In this document: positions 41,303 to 50,400 of the stretch, in pieces
Layout: each line of letters opens with the position of its first letter
Numbering within the stretch: the stretch's first letter is position 1
Origin: a virus
IMG/VR virus record: IMGVR_UViG_3300022602_000058
Span: 1 to 64,000 of that record
Length of the DNA: 64,000 bases
Direction: 5' to 3' (one strand)
The notes under the pieces: generated by a model
Databases searched by the model: none
What the model was told of the DNA's origin: nothing
The model's input: only the letters and a program-made list of their open reading frames with translations
Program-made: the position numbers and the translations under genes

Positions 41303-42487
41303 ATGGCAACGTCACCATTCATACAAGGTAACTTAAGTTACCTTAATAATTATGATAATAATATAGCACAGCCTGGTATTACACCTAATCCGTACGGGGT
41401 ATTATCACCTGCTGCACAATCTCTTACAGCCCCTAACCCACAAGCTAGTACTCTAACTAGTTCGACAGGTGCCGATGCTCTAATGAGTAAGGCAAAAGGA
41501 GACTACAGTAATAAACAATTTATAGCACCTTTTTCTTATACACAAAATGTTGAAGGTACAATGATACAAGTTGATTATCTCGGCAAAAAAGTTAAAACGA
41601 ATAGTTCAGCATCTTTTAGATCTATTGTATCTCTTTCGGCAACCGCTCTACCAATAACGTTAATTAATGATCCTAATGATAATAACCCTGACAGAGTAAT
41701 AAAAACATTTAACCCGTCGACATTTACCGGATCACCAACTAAAAACGTAGCAACACAAATCTTTGGTACCGGTACAAGCGCTGTCACACAAAGCTTAGCA
41801 GGAAGAACACAGCAATTTTCTAGTCTTATACAGCAACCTACAGGTCAGCTCTTCAGCAATCTAGCTGCTAGTGGACCTGCTGCAATATCAGGACAATTAC
41901 AGAATCTAATACCTTTCTCTAACATTAATCAATCGATCGCAAATCTTCCAGGTTTTAGTGTTGTTACAAACGCATTAGGTCAACTACCTGGCGGAAGTAA
42001 TATTGCCGGTGCACTTACACATCCAGTTGGAGCTGCATCCGGTTTAATACAACAAACATTATCTGATAGCATACAGCTTCAAGGTGGTTTACCTTCAGTA
42101 TCTCTTGGATCACTCGGTGATGTATTTAGCTTTGCAGCAAATATCGCTAGCTCCGGGCCTCCAACAAGTCTTACAGGTATCATCTCTCTTGAAAAACAAA
42201 TTAAATCAATTGTATGTAATTTTACATTACCAATTATTAATATACCACCTTACGACGCTATTCTTAAATTTACCTTTCCTAAGCCACAAGATATCTTTAA
42301 GCAAGTCAAGAAGCAGTTTGACGATCTTAAAGCAAATATCATTAATCAGTTCGATATTGTTAAACAGCTTAACAATATTCTACCAGATCCGCACGAAATC
42401 TATGAAGCTGTCATTAAGGAAATTACTACCTGTGATAAAAAACCGAGTAATGCTAATAATGCAAAGAACGGTAAAGCAGGCGGTTAA
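41303..42487 (+). CDS. Hypothetical tail-cluster structural protein
   Basis: 394 residues. An Asn/Pro/Thr-rich start leads to YSNKQFIAPFSYTQNVEGTM, a Gly/Ala/Gln-rich central region, and a C-terminal helical part (DIFKQVKKQFDDLKANIINQ). Low-complexity character and position suggest a structural tail or baseplate part. No family recognised. Its stop overlaps the converging minus-strand gene by four bases. Confidence 0.6.
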   Translation: MATSPFIQGNLSYLNNYDNNIAQPGITPNPYGVLSPAAQSLTAPNPQASTLTSSTGADALMSKAKGDYSNKQFIAPFSYTQNVEGTMIQVDYLGKKVKTNSSASFRSIVSLSATALPITLINDPNDNNPDRVIKTFNPSTFTGSPTKNVATQIFGTGTSAVTQSLAGRTQQFSSLIQQPTGQLFSNLAASGPAAISGQLQNLIPFSNINQSIANLPGFSVVTNALGQLPGGSNIAGALTHPVGAASGLIQQTLSDSIQLQGGLPSVSLGSLGDVFSFAANIASSGPPTSLTGIISLEKQIKSIVCNFTLPIINIPPYDAILKFTFPKPQDIFKQVKKQFDDLKANIINQFDIVKQLNNILPDPHEIYEAVIKEITTCDKKPSNANNAKNGKAGG

Positions 42488-42951
42488 CCTATACGTCTAT
42501 CCTCAACAATCTCTGCTTCAATTGGCTTAGCTTTATCAATAAGCATTTTAAAAATTTCTTCTCTTGTAGCAAGTTGTTTATGCTCTATATTAGTCTGTTG
42601 AAGTTCTTTCTTTGATGATATATCCATTTCCTTAAGCTTTACAGAAGTGTTTGAGCGCTTATCGGCGATAGTAAGTTGATTGAGCGAATCAATAGCAGAT
42701 GAAGCAGCCTTTATTAAACCTGCATATGCTTCAACATCTTCAGCGTTAGGTGCAGAAATAATAAAATCCTTGACAGTAGCTACCATGTCGAGCGCATCCT
42801 CAACTAGAGATGCACCTCTCTCTATGGTAAACTTCTCTAATTCTTCTTTTGTAACAGGATTTCTTTCTTTTTTTACTTGCTCTACTTTTGTGCTAACTGC
42901 TTGAAGCTGGTCTAGTAACGTACCTACCTCATTATTTAACTCATCATCCAT
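42484..42951 (-). CDS. 16: Terminase small subunit candidate, gp16-like
   Basis: 155 residues (T4 gp16: 164), all helical. The central segment ERGASLVEDALDMVATVKDF then NAEDVEAYAGLIKAASSAID matches the gp16 layout, where paired oligomerisation helices contain an acidic E-x-Y/F-A-x-L-I/M core. gp16 rings recognise DNA and regulate gp17. It is on the minus strand 15 kb from gene 17 and is flanked by tail genes. The call rests on length and helix pattern only. Confidence 0.5.
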   Translation of the reverse strand: MDDELNNEVGTLLDQLQAVSTKVEQVKKERNPVTKEELEKFTIERGASLVEDALDMVATVKDFIISAPNAEDVEAYAGLIKAASSAIDSLNQLTIADKRSNTSVKLKEMDISSKKELQQTNIEHKQLATREEIFKMLIDKAKPIEAEIVEDRRIG

Positions 42952-42962
42952 ATTCGTAGATA

Positions 42963-42968
42963 TACTTA
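42963..42968 (-). promoter_or_regulatory. Variant late promoter box
   Basis: TAAGTA on the minus strand, eleven bases before ATG 42951. It is a one-base variant of TAAATA. Confidence 0.35.
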
Positions 42969-42975
42969 TTCAGGG

Positions 42976-43003
42976 TTGATTTTAAATAAAGGTATAATAA
43001 TAT
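42976..43003 (+). promoter_or_regulatory. Sigma70-like promoter of dut
   Basis: TTGATT, 16-base spacer, TAATAT (42998-43003). The ATG at 43011 would be about +2. Confidence 0.55.
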
Positions 43004-43010
43004 TGTTTAT

Positions 43011-43457
43011 ATGGATCCTAATATTCAATATCTTCCAATTTTAAAGTTTGAAAAAACACACGAGTTAGCTAAGCTACCGACAAAGAACCATGAATCAGAT
43101 ACAGGTTATGATGTTTATAGTGTAGAAGATGTTACTGTACCAGCTAGAGGCAGTGCTGTTGTACCAGTAGGATTGAAATTTGCTTATATCCCAGAAGGTT
43201 ACTGGATTAAGGTAGAGTCAAGAAGCGGTTTAGGATTTAAGCATGGTATTTCAGCTCATCCAGGTATTATTGATAATGCTTACCGTGGTGATGCTGGCAT
43301 TAAATTATACAACAATACAGATGTTGACTATAACATAAAATCTGGTGATAGAATTGCTCAATTTGTAATTTATTTAAATATCCATATGCCTGTTGAATGG
43401 GGTATAGCAGGTGAGACAGAAAGAGGTAGTAAGGGATTTGGTTCATCTGGTAAATAA
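43011..43457 (+). CDS. dut: Deoxyuridine triphosphatase
   Basis: Trimeric dUTPase with the five motifs: DTGYDVYS (1), RSGLGFKHGI (2), PGIIDNAYRGDAGIKLYN (3), GDRIAQFVI (4) and the flexible C-terminal RGSKGFGSSG (5). 148 residues, full length. It converts dUTP to dUMP, keeping uracil out of DNA. It has its own early-type promoter although it sits inside the late tail cluster. It overlaps gene 44 by one base (TAATG), so the two form a small early island. Confidence 0.95.
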   Translation: MDPNIQYLPILKFEKTHELAKLPTKNHESDTGYDVYSVEDVTVPARGSAVVPVGLKFAYIPEGYWIKVESRSGLGFKHGISAHPGIIDNAYRGDAGIKLYNNTDVDYNIKSGDRIAQFVIYLNIHMPVEWGIAGETERGSKGFGSSGK

Positions 43458-44389
43458 TGAATTACGATTTTTCTAATCTCTGGGTCGAGCGTTATAGGCC
43501 GTCAAAGCTTGACGACTTTATTAGCTCATCTTTTATAAAAGAGTCTCTTATATCCTTTAAAAATAAGGAAGAGATTCCAAACTTGCTTTTTACAGGCGCA
43601 GCTGGTATTGGTAAAACATCTGCAGCAAAGATTATTGTAAACGATATTCTTGAATGTCAATATCTTTATATTAATGCTTCAGATGAAAATGGCATTGATA
43701 CAATCAGGCACAAAGTTGTAAACTTTGCACAAACCATGAGTATAGATGGTAAGATTAAAGTCATTATTCTCGATGAGTGTGATGGTCTATCTATTGACGC
43801 ACAACGTGCACTTAGAAACACAATGGAAGAGTTTGCAGGCATTACTCGTTTTATTCTTACAGCAAACTACAAATATAAAATTATACCCGCTCTACAGAGT
43901 AGATGCCAGAGCTTTGATCTAACACCACCGCTTGACCTTGCCGTAAAAAGATGTGCAAGTATTCTTAAGAAAGAAAATATTACTGTGCCTGATGAACAGC
44001 GTGTAAAGCTTGTTGAATTTATTAAAGGTACATACCCTGATCTTCGCAAATGCATTAATGAGCTACAGAAATATTCTTCTTCTGGTACTCTCGTATTAGC
44101 AGATGTTAAAAACAATAAAGTTCTTGAACTTATCTTTAATGAAGTAAAGAAAAAAAATGTTGAATCTCTTCGTAAAGCACTGATTGAAAGTGAGCAATTG
44201 TTTAACGCTGATTATACTTCTCTTTTACGTAATCTTTTCAATTACATAGACGAGAGCGAAACAAATACTGATTTAAAACGATTCTATCTGCTTACTATAT
44301 CTGAATATCTATACAGGGACGCGTTTGTTGTTGACAAGGAAATTAATTGTTACGCTTGTTTAATTCAGTTATCTGAAATTAAACTTTAG
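43457..44389 (+). CDS. 44: Clamp loader ATPase subunit gp44
   Basis: AAA+ clamp loader of the T4 gp44 type, 310 residues (T4: 319). LWVERYRPSKLDDFI is the N-terminal box, GAAGIGKTS Walker A, VIILDECDG Walker B, FILTANYKYKII sensor 1 and LQSRCQSF the SRC motif with the arginine finger. It opens gp45 for loading. The small subunit gp62, adjacent in T4, was not recognised anywhere in this window. Convergent with a minus-strand gene (eleven-base overlap). Confidence 0.93.
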   Translation: MNYDFSNLWVERYRPSKLDDFISSSFIKESLISFKNKEEIPNLLFTGAAGIGKTSAAKIIVNDILECQYLYINASDENGIDTIRHKVVNFAQTMSIDGKIKVIILDECDGLSIDAQRALRNTMEEFAGITRFILTANYKYKIIPALQSRCQSFDLTPPLDLAVKRCASILKKENITVPDEQRVKLVEFIKGTYPDLRKCINELQKYSSSGTLVLADVKNNKVLELIFNEVKKKNVESLRKALIESEQLFNADYTSLLRNLFNYIDESETNTDLKRFYLLTISEYLYRDAFVVDKEINCYACLIQLSEIKL

Positions 44390-44978
44390 GTAAATATCCT
44401 GCTGTATAAGAAGCAGGGTCCTTATGATTTACAGCCGGTGAAGCCGGAATCTTAGTATTAATGTTTTTAAGCTTTGTATCTGTTGGAGCTAACTTATTAT
44501 TACCAAGATCTGCTGTACGTGTACGAGCTGGTGAATAAAAAGGCACTTCTTCAGCTTCATCTTTAACTTCTTCAGGCTTAATCTTTATCTTGTTATCGTA
44601 CTTGTTTCTATTAGGTACTTCTTCAAGACCTGGAACGGTATCGATTTTATCAATCATACCGACGTGAACAATAGCTGTATTGAATATTCTACCACCGCCT
44701 ACATCGAGACCTACCTCAACTGTAAAGTCAGGACCTGTATCATCAGCATTACCAACACCCATAACCGCTGGATATTTGTTAATAACGTTTGTAACTCTAA
44801 GCGTACGACCATCCTTAATTATTTCTGAAAGATTCTTTACAAGCTCATCTGATTGGGTTGCAACAAAGGGATGCTTAAGAGCATCAGCCTTAAATTTGAT
44901 AATATCACCTTGTAAGAAACCACCGTGGTTATAACGAGTTAACCAGCTTTCATAGAGCTTTAAGAAACGCTTTTTCAT
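44379..44978 (-). CDS. Probable virion protein
   Basis: 199 residues. The N-terminus KRFLKLYESWLTRYNHGGFL carries LYE|S, a possible prohead-protease site, and continues into GDIIKFKADALKHPFV. The middle (RVTNVINKYPAVMGVGNADD, FTVEVGLDVGGGRIF) looks beta-rich, followed by a disordered Lys/Pro/Thr-rich tail ending YTAGYLPKV. No family recognised. Late promoter, minus strand, and sequence style like the other presumed head proteins. Confidence 0.6.
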   Translation of the reverse strand: MKKRFLKLYESWLTRYNHGGFLQGDIIKFKADALKHPFVATQSDELVKNLSEIIKDGRTLRVTNVINKYPAVMGVGNADDTGPDFTVEVGLDVGGGRIFNTAIVHVGMIDKIDTVPGLEEVPNRNKYDNKIKIKPEEVKDEAEEVPFYSPARTRTADLGNNKLAPTDTKLKNINTKIPASPAVNHKDPASYTAGYLPKV

Positions 44979-44985
44979 GTAATAT

Positions 44986-44991
44986 TATTTA
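44986..44991 (-). promoter_or_regulatory. Late promoter box
   Basis: TAAATA on the minus strand, seven bases before ATG 44978. Confidence 0.55.
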
Positions 44992-45037
44992 TTGTCCGAG
45001 GTGCAATAAACCAATCACTGAAACCTTTTAAAACAGA

Positions 45038-45043
45038 TAAATA
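45038..45043 (+). promoter_or_regulatory. Late promoter box of gene 25
   Basis: TAAATA in GATAAATAT, exactly five bases before GTG 45049; this decides the GTG start. Confidence 0.65.
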
Positions 45044-45048
45044 TCTTT

Positions 45049-45561
45049 GTGGCTTCTATAAAATTAAACAGTTTAATACAAAGACCTACTAAATCTAATG
45101 CAGGCTATACGTATAACGATCTACATCTAGACTTTACACCTATTTTCAAAGACCCCCCTTTCGGTTCATATACACAAAATAATCAACTTTTTCATCCAAA
45201 AGAAATAGTAGATATAGTAGCTGATTATGACTTAGGGGCTATATCCAATTCTATTAGAAATCTATTTTTAACAATACCCGGTCAAAAAATTTTAAATCCT
45301 CTATTTGGTCTCAATCTCGTACAGTATGTATTTGATGCATGTACAGAGGAAATGGCTGGTGTTATTGGTAATGAGATAGTAGCGGGTATTACAACTTTTG
45401 AACCTAGGATATCTCTTACTAATGTAACAGTTATTGCCCAGCCTGATCAACAACAGTACAATATTACTATTTCTTTTACAGTACCTGCTATAGGTACAAC
45501 TAGCTTCTCACTAAATGGAGTATTAAGTACTTCTGGGTTCGTTTACATCAATACTCAATAA
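45049..45561 (+). CDS. 25: Baseplate wedge protein gp25
   Basis: 170 residues, GTG start, member of the gp25/lysozyme-like wedge family (PF04965 type). YTYNDLHLDFTPIF is followed by IVADYDLGAISNSIRNLFLT, the conserved PGQKILNPLFGLNL, and strands ending SFSLNGVLSTSGFVYI. gp25 joins sheath and wedge in contractile systems. T4 gp25 is 132 residues; the N-terminus here is longer. Followed seven bases later by gene 6, the T4 order. Confidence 0.88.
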   Translation: MASIKLNSLIQRPTKSNAGYTYNDLHLDFTPIFKDPPFGSYTQNNQLFHPKEIVDIVADYDLGAISNSIRNLFLTIPGQKILNPLFGLNLVQYVFDACTEEMAGVIGNEIVAGITTFEPRISLTNVTVIAQPDQQQYNITISFTVPAIGTTSFSLNGVLSTSGFVYINTQ

Positions 45562-45567
45562 TAATAT

Positions 45568-47448
45568 ATGGCATCACCTAACAATAATCAGTTTAACGAT
45601 TTTAATTTACCTATTAACGGATACGCAGCATTTGATGCGTTAAGTTTAAAGAATCTTATTATCGCAAGACTTAATTCTACTAATGCATATACCGATCAAC
45701 GGTATGAAGGTAGTAATTTATCATCTATTATTGATATTATTGCTTATGCATACCACGTACTGCTCTTTTATCTAAACCGTACGAGTGCTGAAACGACACT
45801 TACAACAGCTGAACTCTACGAAAACGTTAATAAAATTGTTAAATTAATCGGATATAATCCTATCGGTTATCAAACAGCAATCCTACCATTTAAAGCAACA
45901 GCTAATACTAGTTTTGCACCAGGTACCTATACCATACCACGCTATGCATATTTTAATATTGGCAATATTACATATTCTTTTAATGCTGACGCTACCTTTA
46001 CATATAACAATCTAGCAAATAGCTCTGCTTCAATTACCGACTTACAAGATAAAATACTTCTTTATCAAGGTGTATATACAGAGTATCCAACATACTTTGC
46101 TACCGGTGCTCCATTTGAAGTACTCACACTTGCTATTGTAGATCCTAATAACCAAAATATTATTATTGATCACTTTAATATTGATGTATATGTAAAAGAT
46201 AGTTTAGATCCAAACGCTAAGTGGGTTCAATGGGCACCAACACAGTCATTATTTCTTGAACAATCTAATGCAACAAAATATGAAATTCGTTTAAATGAAA
46301 ACGGGCGTTATGAAATTAAATTTGGTAATAATGTAACAGGTAAACAACTCAATCCTAATACTCAAGTTGCTGTGTATTACATACAATCTGCTGGCACAAG
46401 AGGACAAGTTGGACCAAATACACTCAATAATAATCAATTATTTTTCTACAGTACTGCTAGATTTAATAGTATTTCTAACGACGTAATACCTGCAAACTTA
46501 AAGTCGAATATTATCTTACCAACACAATCAGCTAATATTAATTTTTCAAACACTGACCCTTCGACAAACTTTGTAGCCGCTGAAAATGTTGATAGTATAA
46601 AATTAAACGCAGCAAATACTTTTAGAAGTCTATATAGACTCATCACACCCGACGACTTTACAACTTATATTAATAAAAATTACAGTAATATAATTGTATC
46701 AACACAGGTAGTGAGTAACTGGGATTATATTAGCGGCCATTTAAAGTACTATTTTGATTTAGGTATTTCTACACCTAACGTACAATCACGTGTATTATAC
46801 AATCAAGTTAAATTTGCAGATTCAACAAACTTTAATAATGTTTATATTTATGCTGTACCGAAATTAACAAAAATTTCATCAACTTCTACAAGAGTAAATT
46901 ATCTTAATAACGCTCAAAAACAACTCATTACAAATGACTTACAGGGTGTTAAACTTACAACTGCCGAGCTAATTATTAACGATCCTGTATATGTAGAAGT
47001 CAGTCTTGGTGTAACTGTTCCAAATGTAGCGTTAGACCCATCATTCGGTAATAATACTAAACTAGTCATAACACGTGATATTGCATCAAATACTACTGTC
47101 TCATCAATTCAAAGTCAGGTATCTAATATCTTTCAAAATTATTTTGCTACAACAAATAATAACCTCGGTCTCTTTATCGATATTAATACACAATTAACAA
47201 ATGAGATTTTAGCTATTAATGGCGTTATAAGCGTAACTACACAATATACAGATCCAGAAGGTAATGTCTATACTGTACCAGGTGTAAGTTTATTAATTTA
47301 TAATCCGATTTACCCATACGATGATATTAACGTATATACACAAAACGTACAATTACCGTATTTTAAATTCCCATACTTGAAAGATACACTTAATTTTAGC
47401 AATAATATTAGCGTAATTACACCATCAATTCAGACACTGACTAATTAA
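45568..47448 (+). CDS. 6: Baseplate wedge protein gp6
   Basis: 626 residues (T4 gp6: 660). It starts with DALSLKNLIIARLN and YEGSNLSSIIDIIAYAYHVL, followed by FYLNRTSAETTLTTAELYEN, the J-like wedge N-terminus. The middle contains YEIRLNENGRYEIKFGNNVT and VAVYYIQSAGTRGQVG, and the end is helical/strand-rich with TNEILAINGVISV. gp6 dimers form the ring of the baseplate wedge. Strong match in pattern and neighbours (25 before, large wedge proteins after). Confidence 0.88.
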   Translation: MASPNNNQFNDFNLPINGYAAFDALSLKNLIIARLNSTNAYTDQRYEGSNLSSIIDIIAYAYHVLLFYLNRTSAETTLTTAELYENVNKIVKLIGYNPIGYQTAILPFKATANTSFAPGTYTIPRYAYFNIGNITYSFNADATFTYNNLANSSASITDLQDKILLYQGVYTEYPTYFATGAPFEVLTLAIVDPNNQNIIIDHFNIDVYVKDSLDPNAKWVQWAPTQSLFLEQSNATKYEIRLNENGRYEIKFGNNVTGKQLNPNTQVAVYYIQSAGTRGQVGPNTLNNNQLFFYSTARFNSISNDVIPANLKSNIILPTQSANINFSNTDPSTNFVAAENVDSIKLNAANTFRSLYRLITPDDFTTYINKNYSNIIVSTQVVSNWDYISGHLKYYFDLGISTPNVQSRVLYNQVKFADSTNFNNVYIYAVPKLTKISSTSTRVNYLNNAQKQLITNDLQGVKLTTAELIINDPVYVEVSLGVTVPNVALDPSFGNNTKLVITRDIASNTTVSSIQSQVSNIFQNYFATTNNNLGLFIDINTQLTNEILAINGVISVTTQYTDPEGNVYTVPGVSLLIYNPIYPYDDINVYTQNVQLPYFKFPYLKDTLNFSNNISVITPSIQTLTN

Positions 47449-47453
47449 ATCTA

Positions 47454-50400
47454 ATGTCAACACAAAGTCTTAACTATACATACATATATTTTGACGTGCG
47501 TGATTACACGAACAGCAATGTTTTATCATCATACACCCTAGGCAATACACCGCTTACCTTTATACCTGATTTTACAACATCAAATATTCTATCTGGTGCA
47601 CAGAATATTTCAAGTAAAACGCTCCGTTGGGAGTTCGGTGACGGTGCATATTCAAACGAGTTGAGTCCAACCCATTATTATCAATGGCCTGGTGAGTATA
47701 ATGTTACATTAACAGTTTATGATGGCAGCGGCAACGCATATGATAGTACATTCAGTTCAACGGTGCAGATTTATGATTTTATCGCAACTCAAATTTCCTT
47801 TCAAGATTATAAGAGCTTAATCTATGATATACCTGTCGGGCAATTAATCGACCCTTTAATTATTAATGCATATTTTAGCTGGCAAAACTATCAAACATTA
47901 AGTGCGACAGGTTATACTATTAATCTCTACGCATCCGGTGCGAGGGGAGCTTATAATTATGTTACAAAAGAGCAAAACGATAAATGGGCACACCTTAGAA
48001 GTCTAAGTCGTTTTTATACACTATCAACTATTAACGGTAATCAGGGCTACGTTACGATAGAAAGTATACAACCAACAATAAAGCCAATTTACGTTAATAT
48101 ACAAAATAATCAGCTACAGCTTTGTAATTCTACAGATCCTGGAAGTATACTAGCTGGTGTTACCGGCTCATGTCAATTCTGGTATACAGATGATATACCT
48201 GCAAATCTATTAACCGAGAGTAACCCAATTATTATTTTTGCATCTATTGATAATTCTAAATTTGAAGATGCATTTACACAAAGAACTAACGTGTATGATT
48301 ACATTAGTTACCCGCCCTACGGTTATCAAAATATCGACCCTGCTGTATTTCCGGATATTAAAACTCGCTATAATCCAGCAAATCATCTATCAATCACTAC
48401 AACGGGTATTGACGGTGAGGGTAATTTGATACCACCGTTTTCAGACTTTAATATCCCATATAGCAGTTGGCAAGACACTGAAGTACCATATGTAATAAAA
48501 TTTAAAGATAATATTAATTTTACAACTAAAAATTATCCACCACTTTCATCATCAATAGCTAACCCTTCAATTGCCCCGCAACCTGCTTATGATGTACAAA
48601 CCGGTATTGTCTATGTAAGTGGTTATGGTATTGTACCATTAAGCAGTACAGTTTTAGTACCAGTGAGCGAGGTAACATTTTATGAGGATTTTCCTGCACA
48701 AGCACCACAGTCATTAGGAGCCTTTTATAAGGGATATTTTATAGCACAGCAATCAACAGAAAATTGTTATCTTACAGCTTCTGTCAATGTAATCGATCCA
48801 CCTTATTACAAGAAAGACGCTCTTGTCAACTGGATTACAATACCACAATATAATTCTGCCTTGCGAATTATCAAGCAAGAAAACTATAACGGATATAATA
48901 ATTTACTAACTGTTACCTTTACTAATAATTCACTATTTCCGACAAGTTCAAATAATACATACGCAATTACCGTTGCACCTTCCGGTATCAATGCAGCCAA
49001 TGATTATCAGACATGGTTTGCAGACCCTGTAAATGACCAGATATTAAAATATGATATATACGGTAATTTAGTGACATCATATTCATTATCATCAGCTATT
49101 ACACTAGTAAATAATCTAACAACAACACAAAATTTTCAAACACCAGCTTCAAATGGTATTCTACCTCATGCAACACCTAATGATATGGCTCTTGATGGTA
49201 ATAATAACTTATGGGTTACGTTATTTGACAGTGGTTCGGCAATTAAATTTGATGCATCAACAGGATATATAACCGCTATTGCAACGCCAAGTGGGTCAAT
49301 TACGACGACATCTAATTTCTTCCCTACGCTAGGTTCTGACTATAATAGTTTGAGCGGATTTGCTGGTGAAAGCCTATTATTACCATCTTCAATTGATACA
49401 GATATAGATAATAATATATGGGTTGCTTATACGCATCCAGATGCAAGCGCAATTGTAAAATACCAAGGCTCAAACAATCTTACTATAGCTGCTGCTCAGC
49501 TCACAGCCATACCATTTCCATCAGGTATTACACCGGAGCAACTACAAATTGATAGAAACGGTTATGTTTGGGCTACAGCAATTAATCACAATACTAACGG
49601 TGTAGGGTTTAATAATAGAAATGATTATCTCTATAAGTTTGATAGTAATGGCAATTTACTACCCGGGTACCCTTTAAGTGGTTTTAACCAAATTGGTAAT
49701 ATTACAATTGACGGAAATCAAAACGCTTGGGTCGTGCAAGGTGCTGAGACATTAACGAAAATCGATGGTGTCTCGGGTATAACAACCAATTATATTGCAG
49801 GACTTGGTAAAAACCAGACAAATTATATTTGCAGTGTTGGTGGTTTAACCTGCGATACATCAAATAATATTTGGGTCATTAATAATTTTGATAATAGAGT
49901 ATATGTTATTGATGCTAACTTACCATCAACAGGTGCACTTAATGCAAAGTATACAATACCTCTCAATTATCCTAACTCTACCTTACCACCTATAACATCT
50001 TATTCTTTTGATGCCGATACTTTAGCGTATTTTCAAACAGCTAATATTACAGATTCCGTAGCACAACAACAACTTGCATTCTTTATAGCAGGTGTAAAGC
50101 AGCTTGGACTTTGGAATAATCTTATTTGCTGGCCTTTAATAAGTACGCAGAATTCTAATACAGGTACAATATATAGTTTAGGTGGATATGGCTCGTATAA
50201 CGGTTATCTTGCAAGTTATAAAAATGGTCTATACACCACACCTACCTCTCTCCCTACATCCGGTCCAGGTGCAACAGTTTCAAGTGTACTAACTATAAGT
50301 GGTTTTACCACTACGACTGTCAATTCAGCGATGCTTGTAATACCTAATGCTGATATATTATCCGGTGATCCAATAACATCGGGTATTGTATATGAGGGTA

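Noticed and set aside
43375-43388. TAAATA-N5-ATG inside dut, in frame
   Set aside because: It would start only the last 24 residues (motif 5 region) of dUTPase, with no neighbour or domain boundary to support it. One chance hit is expected in AT-rich DNA.
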